This document shows, piece by piece, positions 37,118 to 45,578 of a stretch of DNA of 61,656 nucleotides. The stretch spans positions 1-61,656 of the forward strand of contig CAMDTN010000010.1 of assembly GCA_945907755.1 (NCBI GenBank), written 5' to 3'. Both the position numbers and the translations under genes were made by a program. Within the stretch, counting starts at the first letter, position 1. Each line of letters opens with the position of its first letter. Under the pieces are notes generated by a model. The model was not told the DNA's origin. It was given only the letters and a program-made list of their open reading frames with translations, and made no database searches. The DNA comes from Singulisphaera sp. GP187. Lineage in GTDB: Bacteria > Planctomycetota > GCA-002687715.

Positions 37118-38185
37118 TCAGGCGGAAATCCGCTCGTGACTGAGCACGAAGCGCAGCGCCACCTGCCATTTTTCCACCAGCACGCCCATGCCGCGTCCAG
37201 TGTTGTTGTCTTTCAAGCGCAGGTCTTTCTCGCGGATGGTGGCTGCCAACGAATCGAGAATGCGGCGCACGTAAGTGTTGCCAATGACGCCGGAACCGTA
37301 GACCCGTTGTGCGGACGCGCGCAAGATGCTGTGCAAGGCACTCAGGTATTCGCGCTTGGCCGTCTTTTCGTTGATGCCAAGGCGCGCTGCAATCTCCACC
37401 CAACCCAAATCGGCATCGGGCAGCGCCTCGCCAGCTTCCGCCAGCAAACGCGATAATGCGTCGGGTTCGCCAGCGGCTTCTAAGGCAGAGCGGTTCTTGG
37501 CCAAGTAAATCCAGCGCTGCACCGGCGTGAGCTCGTTGCGGAATAGACGCAACAGGAAGTCAGTGCGTTCGAACGCCGAGTCCGCTGCCGCATCTTCCAT
37601 CGGCACGGAATCCAGCACTTCGCCGCTGCGCGCATGATCGAGCGCATCGCAGCTCTCGCGGCAGTGCGCGAAGTACGCACGGCGCAGACCGTTCAGGTAG
37701 TGCCAGCTCAAGCAGAAGGCGCGGCCTTGTGCTTGACGATGCTGGGCCTTTTGCAAGATGGCCTTGAGGCCGTCGCGCGAAAGGCACTCCGCCAAGTGAT
37801 CTGCATGGATGCTGGAATAAGCCGCTGCCTGCGAGGGCCAACGGCGTTCGATCTGCTCCAATCCAAAGAAATACAAGCCGACTTGCAGGAATGACACCAC
37901 GGGCTGGCTGATGAGCCGACTGCGCCCCATGGCCTCACCCACAGCATTCAGCAAGAAGACGGGATCCAGCATGCGCTCTTGCAGGCGCGCGCGGGTTTCT
38001 TCAAGGCTGGCCTCGAAGACAGCGAGCTTGCCGCGCACGCGCTCTGGAGTCGCCGCGTTGCTCGCTTGAGCCTGAAGCGACGCCAACATTTGTGTGGCAC
38101 GCTCCAGCAGGATTTGTTTCGAAGACTGTGGGGTTGCTCCAGTGGAGGCAGCCACCACAGCATCCAGTAAGGGATGGTGTGACAT
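37118..38185 (-). CDS. Divergent sigma-70-like transcription factor
   Basis: A 355-residue protein. The C-terminal half contains a region-4-like helix-turn-helix (about 258-288: LGWVEIAARLGINEKTAKREYL). This follows a leucine-rich segment (LTPVQRWIYLAKN) that resembles the start of sigma region 4. Region 2 is not obvious. About 150 N-terminal residues are helical with no match I can name. The ATG has a GGAGG box six bases upstream. The adjacent zinc-finger partner supports a sigma-like role, but this is inference. Confidence 0.6.
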   Translation of the reverse strand: MSHHPLLDAVVAASTGATPQSSKQILLERATQMLASLQAQASNAATPERVRGKLAVFEASLEETRARLQERMLDPVFLLNAVGEAMGRSRLISQPVVSFLQVGLYFFGLEQIERRWPSQAAAYSSIHADHLAECLSRDGLKAILQKAQHRQAQGRAFCLSWHYLNGLRRAYFAHCRESCDALDHARSGEVLDSVPMEDAAADSAFERTDFLLRLFRNELTPVQRWIYLAKNRSALEAAGEPDALSRLLAEAGEALPDADLGWVEIAARLGINEKTAKREYLSALHSILRASAQRVYGSGVIGNTYVRRILDSLAATIREKDLRLKDNNTGRGMGVLVEKWQVALRFVLSHERISA

Positions 38186-38199
38186 GGTGGCCTCCGTGT

Positions 38200-38802
38200 T
38201 CAATTAACTGGAAGAACGCCTTCGATGCCGGGAACCGCAGTGGCAAAGAGCAAGCATTCAGGCATCGTGCCATTCAATGCGGTGCCCTGAATCGCTGTCC
38301 AAGTGACGGGGAACTCGGGAGTGGTCGTGTTGGGGAGCGGCAAACTGAAATTGCCACCAGCAGGCAGTGGCACGCCGGCCATGGATTCGATGCTGAAGCG
38401 GCGCATGCGCAGCCCCCAAGGAGCCGAGTGCAGTTGGCTACCATCGCTTCCCATGGTGCCGAGCATGCCTACGCAGTCGAAGGCCGGCCACTGTCCGAAG
38501 TTCGCGAGATTCGTCGACCAAGTGAAGTCGCCCGAGGCACCGAAGGCCACCGGGACATCGATGAGGAACACTTGCGTGCTGCCAAGCGCAAGCAACGCCA
38601 GCGTCACATTGCCGCTATGGCCAGCCACGCCGCTCGCGCTGATCTGCAACTGCGAGGTCGCTGCGTTAACCGACATGCTGAAGCTGATCGCCTCAGAAAC
38701 ACTGAGCAGTTTCCCGTCCCGTCCAGGAGAAAAAACACTCAGCCCTGGGATGAGCAGGAAGAATGCAAACAGCCCAACTGCAAGAAGTCGTCGCGTAGCC
38801 AT
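38200..38802 (-). CDS. Secreted beta-rich hypothetical protein
   Basis: A 200-residue protein with a signal peptide (MATRRLLAVGLFAFFLLIPGLS). The rest is rich in Ser, Thr, Gly and small hydrophobic residues and probably forms a beta-sandwich (GNFSLPLPNTTTPEF). A similar GWQFSLPLPDLRQ segment occurs in the N-terminal part of the FG-GAP protein at 40481-42235, so they may share a domain. It lies 14 nt upstream of the sigma-like gene and may be in the same operon. No known family is recognised. Confidence 0.75.
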   Translation of the reverse strand: MATRRLLAVGLFAFFLLIPGLSVFSPGRDGKLLSVSEAISFSMSVNAATSQLQISASGVAGHSGNVTLALLALGSTQVFLIDVPVAFGASGDFTWSTNLANFGQWPAFDCVGMLGTMGSDGSQLHSAPWGLRMRRFSIESMAGVPLPAGGNFSLPLPNTTTPEFPVTWTAIQGTALNGTMPECLLFATAVPGIEGVLPVN

Positions 38803-38867
38803 GGCAATGTCTCCACGGAGATTCAGAGTGCTGGAGGAAGCCCCCAGCCAACATCACAACGCACGTG

Positions 38868-38897
38868 AGTATAACGGCAGGGGTAGCAACATTGTCG
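38868..38897 (-). promoter_or_regulatory. Possible sigma-70 promoter for the secreted-protein/sigma-like operon
   Basis: On the minus strand a TATACT -10-like hexamer (38868-38873) lies 18 nt after CGACAA, a weak -35. It is about 65 nt before the ATG at 38802. Confidence 0.35.
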
Positions 38898-38946
38898 GGT
38901 GATTCTGCCCAGTTTGGGCTTGAAGTGGTGGGCCCGGGGCAGCGGG

Positions 38947-39693
38947 CTACAGCGACTTGGCGCGAGCGTTGAGGAATAGCAGCAGGATGCCGATCCAAGC
39001 CGGGAGCAGGCTTAGGACTAGCGTTTGTGGATCCACTCCGCCGACGCCGATGCCAAAAGCCGCGCCTAGGCCGGCGGCTCCGAGGGCTGCCAGCCCCAGC
39101 ACCGTGGTGCCCCTTCCACCGGTGGCCAGTCCACTCCAAGCGTGCTTATGCCGGGCTTGGGCCGCATCTCGTTCCCTGCGCGTGAGGCACAACTGTTCTT
39201 CCGCAGCAGCCAAGTCTTGCTCTAACGCGGCGCCTTCGGCCGCGATGGCGTTCGCTTGATCCGACGACAGGTCCACATTGGCTGCGAGGTCCGCGATCTC
39301 GGCGCTCATCACCTCTTCCAAGGACACAGTGGCCGCGTTGAACCTACGCTGAATCTCTTCCCACTCGTGTTCGAGATCCGTGAGGTGTTCGCTGCACAGA
39401 AGCAGTTCGCGCCTCGTAGCGTCCGTTGCCCTTTTCCCCTCAACAACCCCAACGCGCTGCGCTTGGGTTGCAATTCGCTGAGTGAGGTGCAAGGCCTCTT
39501 CGCGCGCACGGTGACAGATGCGCATTTGCGCCCGGAAGTACTCGCGCTCGCGCCCTTGAGGGGCTGCGTCTTCCCGCTTGCCCTTGCGCTCCGCCGTCAG
39601 CGACAGGCCGCAGTCAGAGCAAAAAGTGGCGTACCAACCCACCACCGCGTTGCAGTGTGCGCAAAAACGGACTCTCTCGTCGGTGGCCACCAT
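38947..39693 (-). CDS. Zinc-ribbon, coiled-coil membrane protein
   Basis: A 248-residue protein. It starts with a double zinc-ribbon (RFCAHCNAVVGWYATFCSDCG), followed by a long charged helical region that is probably a coiled coil. The C-terminus has two hydrophobic segments (about 200-220 and 225-244), so it is likely anchored in the cytoplasmic membrane. The function is unknown. An upstream extension of 46 codons overlaps the moaE gene and is rejected. Confidence 0.7.
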   Translation of the reverse strand: MVATDERVRFCAHCNAVVGWYATFCSDCGLSLTAERKGKREDAAPQGREREYFRAQMRICHRAREEALHLTQRIATQAQRVGVVEGKRATDATRRELLLCSEHLTDLEHEWEEIQRRFNAATVSLEEVMSAEIADLAANVDLSSDQANAIAAEGAALEQDLAAAEEQLCLTRRERDAAQARHKHAWSGLATGGRGTTVLGLAALGAAGLGAAFGIGVGGVDPQTLVLSLLPAWIGILLLFLNARAKSL

Positions 39694-39725
39694 CGCTGGC
39701 TGTATAGAGGTCGCTGGCTGCGCTG

Positions 39726-40151
39726 TCAACGCGGCAGCGTGCCCGCAACCCAGCGCGCTCCGTCTGGGCCGAATTCTTGCTTCCAAATGGGCACGCGTTG
39801 TTTCAACAAATCCACGAGCAGCAGTGCACACTCCATGGCTGGACGGCGATGGCGCGCGCCGACGGCAACCACGAGGCTGACGCCGCCCACCTGTAGCATG
39901 CCGAGGCGATGGAACAGTGCAACAGCGCCCACCGCGTGCGCCGCCCCGGCCTCGCGCGCCACGCTCTCCAACTCGGTCAAAGCCAGTGGCTCGTAGCCGG
40001 TGTAATCCACCGCTCCCACAGCCTTGCCTTCATGGATATCGCGCACGATGCCAAGAAACACCACCACGGCGCCGTGGCCTGGCGCGCTGACGAAATCCCG
40101 TGCCGCATCTTGGTCGAGTTCGGTGCGCAACAGTTCGACGAGCAGCTTCAT
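39726..40151 (-). CDS. moaE: Molybdopterin synthase catalytic subunit MoaE
   Basis: A 141-residue protein. The conserved HRLGMLQVGGVSLVVAV segment, the HRRPAME stretch and DLLKQRVPIWKQE are present; the two lysines of the last motif are the active-site lysines of the MoaE family. It joins sulfur from the MoaD thiocarboxylate to precursor Z (cPMP) to make molybdopterin. It overlaps the moaD gene by 4 nt. Confidence 0.93.
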   Translation of the reverse strand: MKLLVELLRTELDQDAARDFVSAPGHGAVVVFLGIVRDIHEGKAVGAVDYTGYEPLALTELESVAREAGAAHAVGAVALFHRLGMLQVGGVSLVVAVGARHRRPAMECALLLVDLLKQRVPIWKQEFGPDGARWVAGTLPR

Positions 40152-40402
40152 CCGCCGCTCACTGGAGGGATCAGCGCCACTTCGTCGCCACTAACCAAGA
40201 GCGTGGATTCAGAGCACCACATAGCGTTGCGTGCGAAGGCCATGCGCCCGCGGAACGGCTGAAGTCCAGGGAAACGCTTCTCCGCCGCTTGCAACAAATC
40301 CGCTACGGTGGCCCCCTCGGATACTTCGACGGCGGCAGCACTATCACCGACCGCATCCCGCGCTGGGCCAAACGCGAGCAAGCGAATCTGCATCAAAGCC
40401 AT
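40148..40402 (-). CDS. moaD: Molybdopterin synthase sulfur carrier subunit MoaD
   Basis: An 84-residue ubiquitin-fold protein that ends in Gly-Gly (PPVSGG), the group activated as a thiocarboxylate for molybdopterin synthesis. LLAFGPARD and VADLLQ are typical. It overlaps moaE as ATGA. The ATG at 40393 is an equally likely start. Confidence 0.9.
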   Translation of the reverse strand: MALMQIRLLAFGPARDAVGDSAAAVEVSEGATVADLLQAAEKRFPGLQPFRGRMAFARNAMWCSESTLLVSGDEVALIPPVSGG

Positions 40403-40480
40403 GGGCCAATTTATCCGCCGCGTGATGGCTCACCAATTCCGCTGCGTCCTACTCGCGAGCTGCGCTCAGGCGCGACAGGA

Positions 40481-42235
40481 TCAGCGGGCGATGTAGATGG
40501 CGCCTTCGTCGTTGTTCACATTGCCGCCGGGGGCGGACAGCGGAGCACCAAAGACCATGTCTGCGAAACCGTCACCGTTGGTGTCGCCACAGGCAACACG
40601 GCGTCCGGCGTTGGCGCCGATGTTGGCGTCCGCAGGCACCACCTTCAGCATGGAATCGAAGTGCGGCCCGAAGGCCACCCAACATTGGCCAGCATCCAGC
40701 ACACCCAGTGGATCGGCGTAGAACTCGCCAGCAATCAGGTCCACGAAACCGTCGCGGTTCACATCGCCAGCAGACACATCGCTACCAAAGCCACCGAGCA
40801 CGCTGGCTTCCGGCGATGACACCTCTGTGCTCTGGGTGAAAGTCGGCCCCCACACGAGGTGCACAGAACCACCATCCTGCGCACCGTGGTCATCAAACTC
40901 AGACCCCACTGCGAGGTCTTGGAATCCGTCCGCGTTGAAATCGGCGCGTACCACAGCATCACCGAGCACCGCACCGTTATCGAAAGGCTGAGTGTAAAAC
41001 ACGGCAGGTGTCGTCGCCGGCGCGAAGTAAATCGCCATGCCGCCCGTGTCGTCGTTCACACCGACATCGTGATAGGGCACGCAAGCCGCCACATCACCGA
41101 GCCCATCGCCGTTCATGTCGCCACCAGCAAGTGCGTAGCCGAACTTCGCGCCGAAAGCCGGCAGCGGGTTCTCCAATGTGACCACACAATTGAACGTGGC
41201 GCAGTTGAACACGAACACCTTGCCCGCTTGTACTGCCGCGCCCACGCTGGCCTTCGGGGCACCGACCACGAGATCGCCTAAACCGTCGCCATTCCAATCG
41301 GTCACGCAAATCGAATGACCGAAACGCGCGCCAGCTTCTGGAGCAGGCCCAATCACGCGGATCGGCGCTGTAAACGATGGGCCTGGATAAACATAGACCG
41401 CGCCTGCATCCACCAATCCGTTCACATCTTCTTGGCGTGCGCCCACCAACAAATCGGCGATGCCATCGCCGGTGACATCACCACAACGGACCAGTTGGCC
41501 GAACCAAGCATTGGCTTGTGGTGTCGGCGGAATGAGCGTCGTCGCGAGATTCAGCCCAGGCCCCGTGAACACGCGCACCTCACCGCAGTTGGTGACGCCC
41601 AGAGGATCTGCTTGGGGCATGCCCGCGAGCACATCAGCGAAGCCGTCGTTGTTGATGTCGGCCACTTCAGTGCCGTAGCCCATGATGGTGCTTGCTGCGT
41701 ACTGCGTGCCAGTCAACATCGATTGCGAAGTGAAGCACTCGACATCGTGGCGCACCGTGCGGCTGATGGCGAAGCCATTGGGCGCACCGCTGTCGAGGCA
41801 AAAGGCTGCGATACGCAGCGAGGGTGAACCCATCTGACGCAGGTCGGGCAATGGCAGCGAGAATTGCCAGCCCGTCGCGCCGACGGTGGTGGGCACAGAG
41901 ATCATGCCCAAGCCGAGTCCCGTGCCGTCAAGAAACACCACGAGGTTTGAACTCAGCCCGATCGCATCCACCTCGTTGGGGAGTTGCAATGACGATGCGA
42001 AGTCTGAGCGCGGACGCAGATCCAACCCCACCAGCAGTGGCGCGCTGATGTGGCTGCCGGCGGGCGATGTCACCGCGAGGTTGAGCGTGCCCGCGCCAGG
42101 CATGTACTTGGCCGCCGCACTCGGCAGGCCTTGGGCGAAAGTCGTGCTCAGCATCAAGTCGCGGTTGTTACCGACACCTTGTGCCCACGCCGTAGAGACA
42201 AGCAAAAGCGCTGCCAAAAAACTACTGATGTTCAT
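40481..42235 (-). CDS. Secreted FG-GAP (integrin-alpha-like) beta-propeller protein
   Basis: A 584-residue exported protein (signal MNISSFLAALLLVSTAWAQ). A beta-domain (about 40-170) is followed by a seven-bladed FG-GAP propeller. Calcium-binding loops are repeated, for example DINNDGFADVLAG, DVTGDGIADLLVG, DWNGDGLGDLVVG, DMNGDGLGD and DTNGDGFADMVFG. The protein ends at the last blade. Such proteins sit on the cell surface or in the periplasm and often bind ligands; no enzyme domain is seen. Confidence 0.9.
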   Translation of the reverse strand: MNISSFLAALLLVSTAWAQGVGNNRDLMLSTTFAQGLPSAAAKYMPGAGTLNLAVTSPAGSHISAPLLVGLDLRPRSDFASSLQLPNEVDAIGLSSNLVVFLDGTGLGLGMISVPTTVGATGWQFSLPLPDLRQMGSPSLRIAAFCLDSGAPNGFAISRTVRHDVECFTSQSMLTGTQYAASTIMGYGTEVADINNDGFADVLAGMPQADPLGVTNCGEVRVFTGPGLNLATTLIPPTPQANAWFGQLVRCGDVTGDGIADLLVGARQEDVNGLVDAGAVYVYPGPSFTAPIRVIGPAPEAGARFGHSICVTDWNGDGLGDLVVGAPKASVGAAVQAGKVFVFNCATFNCVVTLENPLPAFGAKFGYALAGGDMNGDGLGDVAACVPYHDVGVNDDTGGMAIYFAPATTPAVFYTQPFDNGAVLGDAVVRADFNADGFQDLAVGSEFDDHGAQDGGSVHLVWGPTFTQSTEVSSPEASVLGGFGSDVSAGDVNRDGFVDLIAGEFYADPLGVLDAGQCWVAFGPHFDSMLKVVPADANIGANAGRRVACGDTNGDGFADMVFGAPLSAPGGNVNNDEGAIYIAR

Positions 42236-42506
42236 GTGCGTCACCCCAAACCTCTCGAAGACTTCCGGGCCAAGGGAAGTTGTTGGCCTCGCGACCAACG
42301 CAGTAGGTTCCTATAGAGAACCAGCCGCTTCGAAGTGGTTTTCAACAGGATTCTTACAACGCCCACAGGCATTGTCAAAAAAATCTTGAGAAGTTTCGCG
42401 ATGACGTCATAAACGCCTCATTTGCAGCGCTTTGCAGCGGGCTGTCACAGAGGTTCGCGGTGTGGAGTTTTTGAGGATTACTTCTAAGAAGTCGCGCGGA
42501 TGGGGC

Positions 42507-43355
42507 TTAACCTGCGTCTTCTTGGCCGGATGGAGGGGCTTCGCCGCCGGCTTCTTCGGGCGCGCCGCAGGGCAAGCAGGCCATGTCGGTGCCTAAGTGC
42601 GTCGCTGGAAAAATCGCTGCGGCTTCGAGGAACATGCGCTCCAGCCGCGCCGCGTCGTAGCGCGGGTTCAAGTGAGCCAGCACAAGTGCGCCCACCTTCG
42701 CGCCTGCCGCCACGCGCGCGGCGCCTTCAGCAGAACTGTGCGCTTGCGTGTCGGGGCCGCCGCCGACTTCGTCGCTGCGGTCCATCCAGGCGTCGTGGGC
42801 CAGCAACGCCGAACCCGCTGCAAAGGCGATGCTCTCGGGCCGCTCCACTGTGTCGGTGATGTAGCAGACGTCGCGCACCCGCAAGCCTGCAGACGGATGC
42901 GTGTGCGGCTGAGCGATGACATCTACCCGCTCGCCATCCACCGTGTTGCGGCCGGGCTTCAGTTCAACGATGGAAAAACCGCCTTCGAAGCGTTTGCCCC
43001 AATGCGGCAGCGGCTCGGGCAACAGCGGCGCGCTGCCGAAGCGGGCAAGGATGTCGGCTGCGCTTTCACCACAGATTTCGCGGCCAGGGCCAGCAACGGT
43101 CACAGCCATGTGCCCCAAGAACAAAGGCAGCGCTTGCAAGCCTTCGATGTGATCGTGATGCCAGTGGCTCAAGAGCACGATGGCGCGGCGGTGCTTCTGC
43201 AGCAGCCCGCGGAACATGGGGTCGTGCAAGCGCGAAATGCCAGTGCCGCAATCCAAGAAGATCAGACTGCGACGGGTTTCCACCAAATAGCAACAGGTTT
43301 GCCGAGCCAGCGTTGGAACCCAGCCGGACGACCCGAGCACATGAAAACGAGGCAT
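42507..43355 (-). CDS. MBL-fold metallo-hydrolase, RNase Z-like
   Basis: A 282-residue protein. It begins FHVLGSSGWVPTLARQTCCYLVE and has SHWHHDHIEGL as the metal motif; LDCGTG and ITDTVE complete the active site in the manner of RNase Z and related phosphodiesterases. The C-terminus is acidic and Gly/Pro-rich. The exact substrate is unknown. It is divergent from the Mrp gene. Confidence 0.82.
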   Translation of the reverse strand: MPRFHVLGSSGWVPTLARQTCCYLVETRRSLIFLDCGTGISRLHDPMFRGLLQKHRRAIVLLSHWHHDHIEGLQALPLFLGHMAVTVAGPGREICGESAADILARFGSAPLLPEPLPHWGKRFEGGFSIVELKPGRNTVDGERVDVIAQPHTHPSAGLRVRDVCYITDTVERPESIAFAAGSALLAHDAWMDRSDEVGGGPDTQAHSSAEGAARVAAGAKVGALVLAHLNPRYDAARLERMFLEAAAIFPATHLGTDMACLPCGAPEEAGGEAPPSGQEDAG

Positions 43356-43468
43356 TTGGCAGTACTCCCCTGGAACAACCGCGGCCCCGCGAAACCGCAC
43401 TAGCGCAGCCGCAGCATGGTTCACAACCGCGCGGAATGCTAACCCGATGCTGCAGGAGCACCGCAGCC

Positions 43469-44533
43469 ATGGACACCCGCAGCACACGCACCGCAGAAAT
43501 TCTCGAAGCCTTGAAAGCCGTTCGCATCCCTCGCACGGATCGCAACTTGGTCAGCGCCAGCCTCATCCGCGGGCTCACCCATTGCGACGGCGCGGTGAAG
43601 GCCGAACTGCTGCTGGATGCCGTAGCCACTGCCGATCAGACCAAACTCGTTGACCAAGCGAAGGCCGTACTGCAAGTACTGCCTTGGGTGAAGGCCGCGA
43701 ATATCAGCATGGCCGAGAACACGGCTGCGCCAGCGGCAGCCGGCGCGCCGAAGAACATCACCAACATCATCGCGGTGGCTTCGGGCAAGGGCGGTGTGGG
43801 CAAGTCCACCATCGCAACGAATCTTGCAGCCGGGCTCGCGGCCAGCGGAGCGCGCACCGGATTGTTGGATGCCGACATCTATGGCCCATCGATTCCGCTG
43901 ATGCTCGGTGTGCGCGACGCCAAGCCGCGCCCTGTCACAGGCCCAGAAGGCAAGCAACTCTTCGGCCCCGTGGAAGCCCACGGAGTGAAGCTGATGTCCA
44001 TGGGCTTCTTGGTGGAAGAAGACAAACCAATCATTTGGCGTGGCCCCATGTTGCACGGCGCGCTGAAGCAGTTTTTCAACGATGTGGCTTGGGGCGAGTT
44101 GGATTACCTCGTGGTGGATCTGCCACCCGGCACCGGCGATGTTTCCCTGACCATGGTGCAGACCGTGCAACTGGCCGGCGTGGTCATCGTCAGTACGCCG
44201 CAGCAAGTGGCCATGCTGGACGCGCGCAAGGCGCTGAACATGTTTGGCGAGACCGGCGTGTCGGTGCTGGGCATCGTGGAGAACATGTCCGGCGCGGTTT
44301 TCGGCACTGGCGGGGCGCTGCGCTGGGCTGAAGAGCAAGGCGTTGCCGCGCTGGGAAGCATCCCCTTGGATGCACGCGTGTGCAGCAGCGGCGACGAGGG
44401 AAAACCGGCGGTGCTATCTCGCGACGCCAGCATCAGCGGCCCGCTGAAGGCCATGGTTCAGGCTGTGGTGCAAGCCGTGGAATGCCGCAACGCGCAGGCC
44501 CCGGCACGCAAACCGCTCAGCCTCAAGAAATAG
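43469..44533 (+). CDS. Mrp/NBP35-family ATPase (iron-sulfur carrier-like), CxxC missing
   Basis: A 354-residue protein. The first 80 residues are a MIP18/DUF59-like domain. Then come the deviant Walker A SGKGGVGKS, the DADIYGPSIPLML motif and VVDLPPGTGDVSLT. The family normally has a CPHC (CxxC) cluster after ENMSG; here the text reads ENMSGAVFGTGGALRWAEE, with the cysteines deleted. ATP-binding features are intact. A classical Mrp would carry a [4Fe-4S] cluster between monomers, so this protein is either altered in function or a paralogue. The ATG has an AGGAG box 13 bases upstream. Confidence 0.9.
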   Translation: MDTRSTRTAEILEALKAVRIPRTDRNLVSASLIRGLTHCDGAVKAELLLDAVATADQTKLVDQAKAVLQVLPWVKAANISMAENTAAPAAAGAPKNITNIIAVASGKGGVGKSTIATNLAAGLAASGARTGLLDADIYGPSIPLMLGVRDAKPRPVTGPEGKQLFGPVEAHGVKLMSMGFLVEEDKPIIWRGPMLHGALKQFFNDVAWGELDYLVVDLPPGTGDVSLTMVQTVQLAGVVIVSTPQQVAMLDARKALNMFGETGVSVLGIVENMSGAVFGTGGALRWAEEQGVAALGSIPLDARVCSSGDEGKPAVLSRDASISGPLKAMVQAVVQAVECRNAQAPARKPLSLKK

Positions 44534-44544
44534 TGCGCGCTACC

Positions 44545-44871
44545 ATGCTTGGCATGGGCAAACGCCGTGAAGTCGAGTGCCCCCACTGCGGGGGCTTGTT
44601 CCGCGAAGGGCGGACGGCGTGCCCTCATTGCGGCGCAGATCGAGAGACCGGCTGGTTGTCCGCTGAAGAGCAAGACGCGGCTTCGTTGGAACTACAAGAG
44701 ACTTCGTTGTCGGATGCTGACTACGACAGTTTTGTGCGGCAAAATGATTTGTCGCACAGGCGGCCAGCGCGCTCGCCGCCTAAGCGCTTGCTCGCGGAAC
44801 GCAGCCCCGCCACCGCTTTGCTGCTGTTGGCGTTGCTGCTCGCGTTCGCACTCTGGAAAGCGCTCAGGTGA
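44545..44871 (+). CDS. Zinc-ribbon membrane protein
   Basis: A 108-residue protein. Two CPHC motifs about 15 residues apart make a zinc ribbon (CPHCGG...CPHCGADRETGW). One C-terminal membrane segment (ATALLLLALLLAFALW) follows, so it is probably a tail-anchored protein. It follows the Mrp gene by 11 nt and is likely co-transcribed. Function is unknown. Confidence 0.75.
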   Translation: MLGMGKRREVECPHCGGLFREGRTACPHCGADRETGWLSAEEQDAASLELQETSLSDADYDSFVRQNDLSHRRPARSPPKRLLAERSPATALLLLALLLAFALWKALR

Positions 44872-44902
44872 ACTTCGCGCAGTGGAAAGCGCTCACTTGA
44901 AC
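44854..44902. repeat. Imperfect 20-bp direct repeat at convergent gene ends
   Basis: tggaaagcgctcaggtgaac at 44854 and tggaaagcgctcacttgaac at 44883 agree in 18 of 20 bases. The first copy ends the zinc-ribbon gene and the second spans the stop of the convergent sigma gene. It may reflect a small duplication. Confidence 0.7.
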
Positions 44903-45528
44903 CAGGACATCTCGCGCAAGATCTCGTGCAAGCGTTGCTGCGCGCGGTGGTACAGCACATTCACCGCGTTGGCATTGGTGCCCAAGGCCTCTGCAGTTTC
45001 GCGCGCGGAGCGCTCTTCGATCTGACGCAACTGGATCACTTGGCGGAAGTGCGCAGGCAACCGTGTCAGCGCACGCTCCAACATCTGATAGCCCTCGCGC
45101 TGCATCACAATTTGTGAAGGTGATGCGTCGTGGCCTTCCACCATGTCGCCGATGGCTGGGCCATTCTCGGTGGAATCCGGCGGCTTTTGATTCAAAGACA
45201 AAACGCCAGCGGTCTGGCGCTTGGCGGTTTTGAAGTAGTACTTGTCGAAGTCCTTGATCTTCCAGCCGATGACGGTGATGACCCATTTGTAGAACGAATC
45301 AGGGTCGCGGTACTCGAACTTGTGAAAGTTGCGGTACACCTCGAAGTAGATCTCCTGCACGATGTCGTCAGCCTCCACCTGGGCCTTCAACTTCTCCAAC
45401 ATGTGCAGTTTCACCAGCAGTTTGATGCGCGGGTAGTAACGCATGAACAACAAGTTGAATGCGGACTCATCGCCGCCATGAATGCGTTTGACGAGCTGCT
45501 GTGTGTTGGTTTGATCGTGGTCGGTCAT
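44893..45528 (-). CDS. ECF-type RNA polymerase sigma factor
   Basis: A 211-residue sigma-70 family protein. Region 2 is LFMRYYPRIKLLVKL to ADDIVQEIYFEVYRNF with FYKWVITVIGWKIKDFD. Region 4 includes LPAHFRQVIQLRQIEERSARETAEALGTNANAVN in parts, and RAQQRLHEIL. No anti-sigma gene follows directly. It sits between the zinc-ribbon gene (convergent) and dsbD (same strand, upstream). Confidence 0.9.
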   Translation of the reverse strand: MTDHDQTNTQQLVKRIHGGDESAFNLLFMRYYPRIKLLVKLHMLEKLKAQVEADDIVQEIYFEVYRNFHKFEYRDPDSFYKWVITVIGWKIKDFDKYYFKTAKRQTAGVLSLNQKPPDSTENGPAIGDMVEGHDASPSQIVMQREGYQMLERALTRLPAHFRQVIQLRQIEERSARETAEALGTNANAVNVLYHRAQQRLHEILREMSWFK

Positions 45529-45578
45529 GGCTGTCGCGCGAGCCTCAGTATAGGGGGCCGCGTGCTATGCGTACGCCA

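Noticed and set aside
42421-42439. tttgcagcg repeated twice upstream of the FG-GAP gene
   Set aside because: Two short copies only, and no other regulatory feature beside them.
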